Origin: Spirochaetales bacterium
Lineage (GTDB): Bacteria > Spirochaetota > Spirochaetia > SZUA-6 > JAFGRV01
Reading direction: 5' to 3'
Assembly: GCA_016928415.1 (NCBI GenBank)
Contig: JAFGKU010000150.1
Span: forward strand, 1-56,610
DNA length: 56,610 nt
A model generated the notes under the pieces. It saw only the letters and a list, made by a program, of their open reading frames with translations. It had not been told where the DNA came from and made no database searches. Position numbers and translations under genes: made by a program. Positions 9,801 through 19,700 of this stretch are shown here, one piece after another; position 1 is the first letter of the stretch; the number at the start of each line of letters is the position of its first letter.

Positions 9801-10746
9801 TAGGGTCGCCTAACAATGTCCCCGTACCGTGGGCCTCTATGCAGGAGATTGATTCCGGTTCGATTCCGGTATCCTTCCAGGTTTTTACGATAATCTGTTT
9901 ATGCGCCTCGGAACTTGGAGCCCCGAATCCCGTAGCCCGATTCCCGTCATGGTTGACATTACCGCCTTTTATAACGGCTAAAATGTTGTCTCCGTCGGCT
10001 ACAGCGGCTTCAAGGGATTTCAAAAGGATCAGTCCGCCACCCTCTCCAATACCGATGCCGGAGGCTTTTTCATCGAAAGCCCTGGAAAATCCATCGGCGG
10101 ACAATAATCCAAGAACGTCCTTTTGTTTAATCAGTTCCCTGGGCAGGAAATTAATGCAAATATTTACTCCTCCGGCGATCGCATAATCAACCACTCCCGC
10201 TGATATTTTTACGCAGGCTTCATAAATGGCAATCAATGAAGAGGAACATGTGGTATCGATCAGGTAAGAGGGACCCTGTAAATCGAAGAAATAGCTGATT
10301 TTTGCAGGGATGGCCGCCAATTGATTGCCTACAAATGAACTGCCGGTAAGACTGTTTTCAAGATTCAAATTCCTGAAATAATCATTCGTGAAGGCCGACA
10401 ATATAACGGCTGTATTGCTGCCCCGCAGCGATTCCATGCCATAGCCCGCATTTTCAATTACCTGCCCGGCCAATTGAAGCATAAATCGCTGTTGAGGGTC
10501 CATCACTTCGGCTTCCGCCATGGAAATTTTAAAAAATTCATGATCAAACAGATCTATCCGGTCCAAATATCCAAGTAACCCGTAATTTTGATCCTCCGGC
10601 AACCCCGTACTGGTTATTCTTTCAAACGGTATTTCCCTTACACTGTTTTTTCCATTTTTCAAATTCTCATAAAATTGCCCTAAATTATCGGCCTCAGGGA
10701 AAATACCACTTGCGCCTATTACGGCTATAGCTTTGTTGTTTATCAT
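6844..10746 (-). CDS. PKS/NRPS protein: KS - inactive AT remnant - ACP - C
   Basis: A 1300-aa assembly-line protein. KS (about 1-430) has the active cysteine in TTCSSSL and the histidines in EAHGTGTLLGDP and KTNIGHLGG. Residues about 500-700 align with an acyltransferase, but the catalytic GHSxG is GRGAG, the N-terminal glutamine loop is gone and the domain is far shorter than a normal AT, so it cannot load a malonyl group; extension needs an AT in trans. The ACP has its serine in ELGGDSIMG (about 790). A condensation domain (about 855-1290) with HHIASDF closes the protein. No A domain follows that C, so it probably works with another protein. The A-KR-T protein at 44821-50349, which lacks a C domain, is the best partner (inference). 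AGGAG precedes the start. Confidence 0.87.
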   Translation of the reverse strand: MINNKAIAVIGASGIFPEADNLGQFYENLKNGKNSVREIPFERITSTGLPEDQNYGLLGYLDRIDLFDHEFFKISMAEAEVMDPQQRFMLQLAGQVIENAGYGMESLRGSNTAVILSAFTNDYFRNLNLENSLTGSSFVGNQLAAIPAKISYFFDLQGPSYLIDTTCSSSLIAIYEACVKISAGVVDYAIAGGVNICINFLPRELIKQKDVLGLLSADGFSRAFDEKASGIGIGEGGGLILLKSLEAAVADGDNILAVIKGGNVNHDGNRATGFGAPSSEAHKQIIVKTWKDTGIEPESISCIEAHGTGTLLGDPIELKCYMEAFGSATQKKGFCPIGSVKTNIGHLGGAAGIASFLKILLGFKNRQIFASLHYNKPNPHIDLTDAAIYVNTALKAWEPGTLPRRACISSLGFTGTNVHVLLEEAPQKEILEDEKRYDEFLVTFSAKSENALKDQIKNIHDFLIDDKDGFINTSYVLNRGRGDYKYRKAFAVKSPDELTTELEKAMPLQPAKDTVNLVLLCSDGMELHDDEIEWITSHHPVFEEIWNALKKDGVNPAVRNYIFQYSMAKLLKALGIKSQHVIGRGAGNIAVSVIIGDKTYAQGLEEAKSTNGSSKDFDAERFKSFIQSITQNRRTVFFELGTRGKLAEAISGFMEESPDIKLFYAHDKDHRKALNACLAYLYESGVDIQWDNYYKGRKIHRKEIPAYSFQKKRCWPESKINPMGLPVSGETESSFDPASLIVFDSPTETEKALAGIWRKILKVEKLDRDDDFFELGGDSIMGMQIIAATKDVFQIDIDFEDMYSYSKFGDCAMRIDELVVKTKSEGHVQKIQAGNQDTGLLSFNQESFYYLYKLSPEVPIYNNMGSVIELTGPLNVAFLDKALDMIIERHSILRTVYKMENEKNYQQILSDYVFKLPVTDISPNGKNGENVETRIMSVFLSDYVKPFKLEEEISLKVRLFRVSTTHHYMSVVLHHIASDFWSMGIFERDFIELYTSLVKGKNPELPPLAFQYIDFARWQREYLQDEVLYKQVAFWKKYLGGAPTLHKLVLDRPRPEVLSLKSTSIRHLISREKILDLKELARKENVTLFILLLSAFKLLIKRITNSEDIVIGTPIAGRKIKECENLIGFFVNILPVRSLLPGNLAFLELVKNIHRSVLDVLNNQDLPFASLVEILNPKRNPNHAPIFQIVFSLQRNGGQNQELPDIQLKRMKLDFGSGTSNYDLAFSLIETDEGIWLHCNYSIDLFTQKTMENLLVKYDTLLENILKDPNQTISQIPLVTEEEKDMLIGSVGKASGDYDF

Positions 10747-10805
10747 TTTTTTCTCCTATTTTAGAAAGAGTTGTTTATAATGGCCGCTTTTCGATGCGCC
10801 CCATG

Positions 10806-13800
10806 TTAAAAATATGTGCCGGACGCATTCCCGTCCCTTTCATTTTCCTGCGGCACTTCAGGTCCTGACGTCTTTAACTCGTCAATATAGGCGGCCAGAG
10901 TCCTGACGGTGTTGAACTTGAACAGGTCCATAACCGTAATATTGAGTCCTGTTTCGCTTTTCAGTTTGGCGAGAAGCTGGATACTTTTCAATGAGTTACC
11001 GCCTGATTCAAAAAATTTATCATCCAATCCAGTCTCATTCGTTTCCAAAACATCCCGCCATACCTTTACAATTATTTTTTGCGTTTCCGAAAGGGGGCCG
11101 GTGTCCCGGTCCCGAGCAGGTTGTGAATTACCGTTACTTGTCATAAGCTTCTTCCTATCCACCTTTCCCATGGAATCCCTGGGCAGACTTGCCAGGTAAT
11201 GAAAATCAACCGCCAGTTTCATGTTCTTCCCCAAACGGGACATGAATTCCTTCTTTAACGGGGAAGAATGGAAAACGGCGAGTTTTTGGGAAAAGCCCGT
11301 TCCCCAATCCATATACGATTTTAAATATTCATTCGCTCCATCGAGGCCGATAAGCAATTGATGCTTCCCATAAAGAAGACCGATTATCAGGCTTTTCATG
11401 CCGTCATCGCGTGATACGGGACAGTACCCCTTTGACGATGATAAATCCATGGCCGAAGACGGATTACCTTCACTCATCCCTATCTTGTTCCAGATAGACC
11501 AGTGAAAACAAAAGGTATTGGGTATACTGCCGTTAAAACGGCTGTGCTGGGCAAAGGAGTATAAAAAGCTGTTGGCCGCCGAATAAGCGCCGAACGAAGC
11601 ACCGCCGAAGATACCATTTAACGAAGAAAACAAAACAAAAAGGGCATTCCGATATTCAGCGGCGATGGCTTTTAATACAGGTGTGCCATAAACCTTGGCC
11701 TCAAAAGCCTTTTCATATGACTCAATGGTTTCGTTGACGGCAAGGTGCCTGTTATAAACCTCCCAATGGCGACCGAGATCCATGTCACCCGCCAGATGAA
11801 AAATCCCGTCAAGCCGCGTTTGAAAGGCGACTTCAGCCTCATATACGGCTTTTTTTACACCCTTATAATCCGTTATGTCCATACTGCGATACAGGACATG
11901 ATCACCAGATTTTGTTATATCCTGCCACGCTTTTACTTTATTCTCATGACCGGGCGCATCCGTATTCTCCAGGCTGGTTCTGCCAAAAATTAAAAGTTTA
12001 ACCGCATAACGCTTTATCAACTCGAGACACAGCAACCTGCCGATGCCGCCCAATCCACCCGTAACGACATAAAAACCGCCCTTTTTAATTTTATAACCTC
12101 CGTCCTTTCCGGTTTTGAACTCAGCTTCTTTTAAGAAGGGCACATATCTCCTGTCAGCCCTGTAAGCCACTTCCTCATCGCCTTTTATCCTGGAAATTTC
12201 GTCTATAATCAATTCGTGGCGTTTTTCTCCATCGTCAAAATCAAAATGCCTTATGTTGACGGAAGGTTCCTCCAGGTTCACTGATTTTAAAAAGCCCATC
12301 AATGTTCCCTTTTCAAAATCCAATTTATCTGAAGGGAGAACAGGCTGCGCATTTTTTGAAATAACGCAAAAATTAATGCCTTGAAGGGTTTCATTGGTTC
12401 GCTTGACGGCCTTAAGTAAATGTAAAACACTGTACACGGACCTGTGCTGGTAATCCCTGAGCTGAGAAATACCGGTATCAATGTCTTTGATTCCACTGCA
12501 GCGGCCATCATCAAAAGTCCAGAAATGAAGTATATGCGCAATATTATGATTCCCGGAAACAGACTCCATCAGCATGCTGTAATGCCGGGAAACGGCGGGA
12601 TTAATAACGTATGCAGAATCCCCGTCATATTCATATTCATTTCCCCGGGTAACAAAGATACAGTGGTGTTTCCCGGCCAACAACTCATCAGCCGTTTTTG
12701 CCGCCAAACCGCTGTCATCCTTGAAAATGAGGAACGTTTGCGGGGCTAACGGGCGAATCGGCATCAAGGCCGCCTTGGGTTTCCATTCCCTTAGAAAAAA
12801 CCAATTGGATTCCTGCGCCGATCCCCTGCCGCCGTCTTTTCCAGCAAGGATCCTGTCCTGATATCTCCCCTCCGTAAAAGCCTTGCCCAGTTTAAGACGC
12901 TGGATCTTCCCTATGGAGGTTTTTGGGATTTCTTCTTTTTTCATTGGGACCAAATAATCCGGAATAATGCCTATCCTGGTCAGGATACGGCTTTGAATGG
13001 CCTCGTACAGATCTTTGGGATGGGCACCCGGAAGCGGCGTAAAAAATACAGCGAGCTTTTCCGTACTGCCTGTTTTATCCCTTACACCCAAAGCGGCATT
13101 AAAGGAGGTCTCTATACCCGGTACTTCTTCAACAGCAGCCTCAATTTCATGGCAATAATAATTAACGCCATTGATGATTATAATGTTCTTTTCCCTGCCG
13201 GTAATGGTCAGGGATCCGTTTTTGATAAAACCGAGATCACCGGTTTTAAACCAGCCGTCCACGGTGAATGATTCCCTGTTTGCATCCTCGTTTTTGTAAT
13301 ATCCCGCTGTAACCGTCTGTCCGGCGACCTGCAGCCGGCCGATCTCACCTTCCTTCAGAAGCTGGTCCTGACTATCGACAATCCTGAGAGACATACCCGG
13401 AATGGGTTTGCCCACTTCGGTAAAAGTGTCCGTATCACTGGTTTTTTCAAGCAGGAAACTATGCGAAAATGTAATGGCCGACGAGGTTTCGCTCATTCCG
13501 TATGCCGGTTTCATGCACGTTTCAGGCAATCCAAAGGGTTTAAGGTTATTTATATACGCCCTTGCCGTTTGAGATACGATAGCTTCCCCACCGTTTAAAA
13601 TGAAACGAAGACTGGTTAAATCCCATTCTTTTCCATTGCCTTTCATTAAATTCTTGTTTATAAGATCAAACGCGAAATTGGGGGCCCATGTGTTTGTGAC
13701 CTTATATGTATCCATTAAATTCAACCATTCAAGCGGATTTTCAAGAACCAATTCCGTTGGCACCTGTATTTGATTGCATCCCATGATCACTTCCTTGACA

Positions 13801-16706
13801 TGGTACATAATGATGCCCCCGACATGATCCAACGGCATCCAATTCAGGGAAATATCCTCATTTGAAAACCCGTTTAAAAGGGAAGTGGCTAAAGAACGCG
13901 CGATAAGGTTTCTGTGACGTAAAACCACTCCTTTGGGAACCCCGGTGCTTCCGGATGTAAAAAGAATAACAGCGGTTTTCTCTCCATCGGAAGGTATGGA
14001 AAGTGAATGATCGGATGCGGGAGAGCCGTTCATAAAAAGGAATTCGTTCTGAAAATCATAAAAATCGCGAAGGTGGGATATTTCCGTCCTCAATGCCTCT
14101 TCCGTTGCTATCCAGCAGTTTTCCAATATCCCGGAAATACCATAAAGTGTATCGGTTGTTCCGTTTTTTTCACGATAGGTGTCGGGAACCTTGTACGGCA
14201 CCGGGACAAATCCACCCAAGTGGCAAGCCCAGAAGGTTTCAATGAAATTTTTATTCTGCTTGAATTGAAAAATTACCTTATCACCGGCCTTTACATTCTG
14301 CTCAATGAAAAGGGACAATACCTGCCTGGCGCGTGCATACAGTTCCTTATATGACTGAAAAAAGGTCGACCCGTCCATGGATACGTAATGTATCCCATTT
14401 TCGCCGTACCGGGCGGCTGTTTCTGCAATCGCCTGCCCAAGTGTCTGCGGACCAGTGGCGGTTAATTCACCACCGTCGGCAAAAGCGGGCTCAAGCTGTT
14501 CCCGGCGGATGCCCGCCCCGGCCTCGACCATATCAGAATTTTTACGCTCTACCTTCAGTTCGGGAACGAGCTTGTCCATCGATAAGGCGGATGGGGAGGA
14601 ATACTCGTTAACCATCATCAGGTAATACTCATCCCCCGTCATTTCCCCGCGTATAAGTTCCTCCACGGAATTTATATCACCGGATTCAATGAAGGAAAGG
14701 GATAACAGCTTTTCATCATCCACTTTCCCCGAGGCGGATAGAGGAAACGAGGGTACCCTGATTATGTCAATACCGTCCCGTTCCAAATCAAATTCCGACA
14801 AACAGGCCGCAACCTCATCCTTCGACAGATATTCATCGGCTGTGTAGAAAACCAGAATGCGGGCGGTGTTGCTAACGTATTTTGTCAGGACTTTCACTTC
14901 ATGAATTGAAGAATGCCCTGCCAAAGCCGATTCCACTTCTTCTGTTTTGATCCTTCCCGTTTTTGTCCGGATGACTCCTTTACTCATTTTCAATAATTCC
15001 AGGTCCCCGGAACCGTTTATGCGGCCGTATTCACCGGTGTCAAAAGCAAATGCCTGTTGGAAGAAAGGATCGGTAATACAGGGATGCCCATTGGGTTTAT
15101 TTATATTTCCGATATATATATGACCCGGATATCCTTCCGGCATCAAGTTACGGTAATCGTCCAGAATATATATTTTAGCATTACTTTCATCCACGAAATG
15201 CTTAAGATATTCCCCTGCATTTGTCTTATGTTCCCTCAATACAAACCCGCCAAGCAAACGGCTCTTTTCTTCCTGCCCAAGTATATTGTACATGTTTACA
15301 GGCAAATCAGGATTGTGCGTAACTTCCTCAAGCAATACCTGGTAATGCGCCAGCATCCTTTCCATCCTTTCCTCGCTAAAAAGATGGTTGTTGTAATTTA
15401 CCAGGAAAAAAAGGCTGTCCTTGGTTTCAAGGGCTGAAAAAATCATGTCGAACTGTACCAAACCGGTGTCAACAAAATCTATGGACATTTGCGATTCCGG
15501 CAAATTAATGACCCGTTCCCTCGTGTCCTGTAAAACGGATTCCCCTTCGTATGAGAAGATGACTTGAAAAAGCGGGGAAATACGCGGATCCCGTTTGCCC
15601 CGTAATGTACTGTTAACCACTTTTTCAAACGGGACAAACTGATTCTCATAGGCTTCCATACAATTTTGCTTGACCTTTTGAAGGACCTTCCTGAAAGAAA
15701 CTGCGTGGTCCTCGAATTCCGTTTGTAAAACAAGGGAATTGGAAAAAAACCCTATCACATTGCTTATTTCATCCCTCCCCCTGTTCGCTATCAGGGTTCC
15801 TGTCCTGATCTCCCGCTGTGATGTATATCTGAAAAGGAGGAGATGAAAAACCGCGAGGATGAGCATAAACAGGGAAGTGTTTTCCTCGTTCATCAACCGC
15901 TTCAGGGATTTATACAGCTCATCCGGAATATCCAGGCGTTTAAACGATCCTTCATAGGTTGGCCGATCTTCCCTTGGATTGTCAGTGGGCAAATCAATAA
16001 CATAAGGTTCATTACCGAGTTTGTTTACCCAGTAGTCCAACTGGCTCTTCATTCCACCCCTTTCAAACTCATCCCTTTGCCATTTTGCAAAATCAGCGTA
16101 CTGGATGGGTAATTCAGGCAGCGAACACCCGGTATGCTCCATCAGGCTTCCATATACGGCCGTCAACTCATGAATGAAAATTTTCAGTGACCACCCGTCG
16201 CACACAATATGATGTATGGTGTATAAAACCTCAAAATTTTCATCCGATAACTTAACCATATCCACCCTGAATGGGATTTGGTTAGAAAGGTCAAATATCC
16301 GGCTGTTATTCCCGCGTTCTATGATTTTTAATTTTTCATTTCTTTTATCCCCCGAATCAAAAGATAAATCGTGAAATGAAAAAGGCATGTCGGGGTCCTT
16401 AATGACCTGCTGAAAGGGCACTCCTTCAATTGAGAAAAAAAGTGTCCTTAAAACCTCATGCCTGTCAACAATCCGTTTCATTGCGGAACAAAAGACATCC
16501 CTGTCAAGATTTCCCCTAAACGAAAATCTGAGGGACACATTGTACAATGGGTTTTCTTTTTCCAGGTTATAAAGGTACCACATTCTTTCCTGGGCAAAGG
16601 ATAATGGAAAAACATTATACTTTTGGCCATTCTTCAACAACTTATCAATGAGTTGTCTTTTTTGGGGAGCAGAGAGACCTGCTATTTGTTTTAGTATTTG
16701 ATTCAT
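10806..16706 (-). CDS. NRPS: C - A remnant - acyl-ligase-type A - KR - T (alpha-hydroxy acid module)
   Basis: A 1966-aa protein. After a short linker helix, the C domain (about 35-460) has HHIVCDG. Residues about 480-690 are only the C-terminal part of an NRPS A domain (IYILDDYRNLMPEG, TGEYGRI, ending LSASGKVDDEKLL); the ATP-binding half is gone. A complete second adenylating domain (about 745-1290) of acyl-ligase type follows, with TSGSTGVPKG, NWMPLDHVGG, YGMSETS, TGDLG and SIGKIQRLK. The KR (about 1330-1780) has GGLGGIG and the catalytic serine and tyrosine in FSSLNG and GAYSAAN. A second A-like tail (RDSMGKVDRKKL) and a T domain (SGGNSLKS) end the protein. The A-KR order matches modules that load alpha-keto acids and reduce them to alpha-hydroxy acids (cereulide and valinomycin synthetases, bacillaene PksJ), so an ester bond is expected. 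Confidence 0.87.
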   Translation of the reverse strand: MNQILKQIAGLSAPQKRQLIDKLLKNGQKYNVFPLSFAQERMWYLYNLEKENPLYNVSLRFSFRGNLDRDVFCSAMKRIVDRHEVLRTLFFSIEGVPFQQVIKDPDMPFSFHDLSFDSGDKRNEKLKIIERGNNSRIFDLSNQIPFRVDMVKLSDENFEVLYTIHHIVCDGWSLKIFIHELTAVYGSLMEHTGCSLPELPIQYADFAKWQRDEFERGGMKSQLDYWVNKLGNEPYVIDLPTDNPREDRPTYEGSFKRLDIPDELYKSLKRLMNEENTSLFMLILAVFHLLLFRYTSQREIRTGTLIANRGRDEISNVIGFFSNSLVLQTEFEDHAVSFRKVLQKVKQNCMEAYENQFVPFEKVVNSTLRGKRDPRISPLFQVIFSYEGESVLQDTRERVINLPESQMSIDFVDTGLVQFDMIFSALETKDSLFFLVNYNNHLFSEERMERMLAHYQVLLEEVTHNPDLPVNMYNILGQEEKSRLLGGFVLREHKTNAGEYLKHFVDESNAKIYILDDYRNLMPEGYPGHIYIGNINKPNGHPCITDPFFQQAFAFDTGEYGRINGSGDLELLKMSKGVIRTKTGRIKTEEVESALAGHSSIHEVKVLTKYVSNTARILVFYTADEYLSKDEVAACLSEFDLERDGIDIIRVPSFPLSASGKVDDEKLLSLSFIESGDINSVEELIRGEMTGDEYYLMMVNEYSSPSALSMDKLVPELKVERKNSDMVEAGAGIRREQLEPAFADGGELTATGPQTLGQAIAETAARYGENGIHYVSMDGSTFFQSYKELYARARQVLSLFIEQNVKAGDKVIFQFKQNKNFIETFWACHLGGFVPVPYKVPDTYREKNGTTDTLYGISGILENCWIATEEALRTEISHLRDFYDFQNEFLFMNGSPASDHSLSIPSDGEKTAVILFTSGSTGVPKGVVLRHRNLIARSLATSLLNGFSNEDISLNWMPLDHVGGIIMYHVKEVIMGCNQIQVPTELVLENPLEWLNLMDTYKVTNTWAPNFAFDLINKNLMKGNGKEWDLTSLRFILNGGEAIVSQTARAYINNLKPFGLPETCMKPAYGMSETSSAITFSHSFLLEKTSDTDTFTEVGKPIPGMSLRIVDSQDQLLKEGEIGRLQVAGQTVTAGYYKNEDANRESFTVDGWFKTGDLGFIKNGSLTITGREKNIIIINGVNYYCHEIEAAVEEVPGIETSFNAALGVRDKTGSTEKLAVFFTPLPGAHPKDLYEAIQSRILTRIGIIPDYLVPMKKEEIPKTSIGKIQRLKLGKAFTEGRYQDRILAGKDGGRGSAQESNWFFLREWKPKAALMPIRPLAPQTFLIFKDDSGLAAKTADELLAGKHHCIFVTRGNEYEYDGDSAYVINPAVSRHYSMLMESVSGNHNIAHILHFWTFDDGRCSGIKDIDTGISQLRDYQHRSVYSVLHLLKAVKRTNETLQGINFCVISKNAQPVLPSDKLDFEKGTLMGFLKSVNLEEPSVNIRHFDFDDGEKRHELIIDEISRIKGDEEVAYRADRRYVPFLKEAEFKTGKDGGYKIKKGGFYVVTGGLGGIGRLLCLELIKRYAVKLLIFGRTSLENTDAPGHENKVKAWQDITKSGDHVLYRSMDITDYKGVKKAVYEAEVAFQTRLDGIFHLAGDMDLGRHWEVYNRHLAVNETIESYEKAFEAKVYGTPVLKAIAAEYRNALFVLFSSLNGIFGGASFGAYSAANSFLYSFAQHSRFNGSIPNTFCFHWSIWNKIGMSEGNPSSAMDLSSSKGYCPVSRDDGMKSLIIGLLYGKHQLLIGLDGANEYLKSYMDWGTGFSQKLAVFHSSPLKKEFMSRLGKNMKLAVDFHYLASLPRDSMGKVDRKKLMTSNGNSQPARDRDTGPLSETQKIIVKVWRDVLETNETGLDDKFFESGGNSLKSIQLLAKLKSETGLNITVMDLFKFNTVRTLAAYIDELKTSGPEVPQENERDGNASGTYF

Positions 16707-16760
16707 AATATTTCTTCCATTTTTATAATTATTTGGTGCTGTCCGCTTTGGCCATACCCG

Positions 16761-19700
16761 TCATTCGACCAACTCCGCCATAAGATCGGATAGATTGCCG
16801 TTTCCCCGCTTCAGGCATGCAATGGTATCAACGGTTTCTTCCTTTCCGTTACCGGTGTTTTTCTCTATATAGGCGCTTAATTCCCTGATGGTGGGATATT
16901 CGTACAAAACCTTAACCGGCACGTTCACATTAAACTTTGAACGTATTCTGGCCAGAAGCTGAAGGGCAAGGAGAGAGTCCGCACCGAAATTGAAAAAGTC
17001 ATCATCGACTTTCATCTGACTGATTCCGAGAACCTTGTCGCAAATGGCGACCAGTTTTTTCTCCGTTTCCGAAAGCACATCACCGGTTTGCCGTTTTTCG
17101 GCACCCGTGCCTGTTCCACCGGATTCCCGTCCCTTATTGTTTATAAGTACCTGTGAAACAGAATCAACCGCCAAGGCACCCTTTAACAATTTCACTTGTT
17201 CCGTGTCACCCAGTCCCAAAAAATCCCGTCCAAATCCGATGAATTTCCAGTTGACCTTCCCGTGCCTTCCGTTCATGCTATCAACGAGTAATTCTTCAAA
17301 GCTGGGTTCAATTGACAGCTCACGTAACGAAAAAAGTGTGCCTTTGCCGCCAGTTTTAATGGATTGCCCGATTACTTCCAATAGCCTGAAATCTTCGTCC
17401 CTCTCCATGTTAAAGAGAATATGGTCAAAACCTTTGTCAATAACGGGTAAATCCGTGATTTTTAATTCTTCGCTGAAAGGCCCATTATGAAGGTTTATTT
17501 CCAGACCATTTTTTTGCAAGGATAAAAGAGTTTTTATTTTATCCCTTGTTTGTTCAATCCATTTCCCTTTTCTTTCAGCAATCCCCATCGTATTTTGTGT
17601 GATAAAAAGACCGAAATCCGCATTTTCCTCAGACCTATGATCGGGTAAACCGATTATATTCTGAAAACCGGCCTTATGTAAAACACCCTCCCAGTCTTTA
17701 GCCGGCATAAGGGGACCGTCCTTTCTCAAGGGATCATCGATAAAATTCATCCATCCCTTGAAAAGCCCGGCCATCATGGAAACCCAGGGACGCTCCAAAA
17801 ACGATTCCATTAACAGGAAAAGGCCATTGGGGGCCAAAAGCTTTTTCACGTTATCCATGGCCTGTTCCACATTTTCCGTAGCGTGAATGACATTGAATGA
17901 AATAATGACGTCGAAACTTTCCGGTTCGAACCCCTGGGAGACAGGATCTTTTGAAATATCGAGAAGTCCATGGGAAAAACGAAAATCATCGTATTTTTTC
18001 CTGGCTTCCTGAACAAAGGCCATTCCTATATCCGTATAACGGTATTCTATATCCAAACCTTTTATAAACGGCAGGATTTCGTCTGTCGCCGTTCCCGTGC
18101 CGGCTCCCACTTCAAGTATTTTTAAAGGCTTTCGCGACTGAACGGCAGCCATCTGAATCACCCTTCCGGCAAGCCTGATATATTCCCTTCCCCTGACATT
18201 GACCCGTTTGAGATCATCATAAAGGCTGTGAACCATTTGAGGATTTCCCTCGGGATACAACACGTGCTGGGCGGAAATTTGTCCCGAAAAAATGGCGTGG
18301 TATTGTTTTACGCACATCTCAAAAAAATCGATCAGGGACTGAAAGCCTGGATACATTTCCGCCGCCCTTGCGCGTATCACTTCCGATTTTTCCGTTTCAC
18401 CGGCATCCTTGAGAAAAACAATCTCACCGTTATTTACGCCGACAATACCGTTTTTTTCCAATGCTTTAAGAAAGACACTTATAAAGGGCCTGTATTCCCC
18501 GATTATATGTAAATCTTTTTCCAATTGTTGACTGGTAAGGCATAGCCCTTTTTTTACGGGTAAATAATGTAAAAGGAATTCCAATATATAGGAGACAGCG
18601 AGCTGTTCAAGGGTATCCTCCAATCCCGAATAATCATTAATCCCTTTTTTCCCGTCAATATTCTTGAGGCAATCACGGATTTCCCGCCCGTTTTTTTCCA
18701 AATCAAACACAATATAATCCCTGACCAGCGATTTCCCGGCAGGTTCATCACCTTCCCAGTCCTCCCATGTATCGATATCCGGGAGGTTTTCATCCCACAA
18801 TACGACACGGCAGTCTTTTATATCCGCCAGGCTCCGAAGAAGAGGAACGGACAGGCTTCCTCCCTTTATCAAAAACCGCTTGCTACGTATTTCTCCGGCC
18901 GGAGAGCATATGGGTTGAAGCTGTTTTTCCCACCTGAAACCGTTTCTATAGGCAACGGCAGTGCAGGGCTTTTCCGACAATATTTCCCTTAAAACCGCCC
19001 CGCCCTGAATGCATTTAATACCGTCTATGTCAATATGGAACAGATTTAAATGCGTTTTCCCCTTAAAAGCGCGTGTCCCGGCGCCCGGGTTTTCATTACC
19101 CGTAACCAGGAAAAAATTTTCAGTAATATTCCAGACGCCCTCACAATCCGTGGAGTCAAATTTTGAGAGGAACCCGTGAAAATTTGACTTATCGTATTTT
19201 TCGTCATCCATCTCCCAGAAACTGACCACATTACAGGGCAACACGTTCCGGTCCCTGCAATACCTGTATAATTCCGCAAAACCGGCCTCTTTTCCCGGGT
19301 CAATTATGAATTCGTTACCACTGTTCTTGCAGGCCGTTTCCCTGCCTTTTTTTACCAATGTGATCTTTCCGGAAGGTTGACCCATTGTCTTAAGGAATTC
19401 CGGGGCATATCCCCGGTTATCCGCGAAAATAAGGCAATGCGATTGCGTCTTTGCATTGTTATATTTTAATTGGCCACAGGCCCGGGTCCATGAAACGGTA
19501 TAAAAATCATTGTTTGATTTATTACTCCATTCACTTTCCCTTACATCGCTTTCCTTTCGGACGAAATGGGGAAGGCCCAGCCAATACCTTTGCCTGTCAA
19601 AAGGATATGTGGGCAGGGATACCCTCCTTCTTTTTTCATAATGATACTTTTTCCAGTCAACTTCCACACCCATGGCCCAAATTTTACCAAGAGCGAAAAG

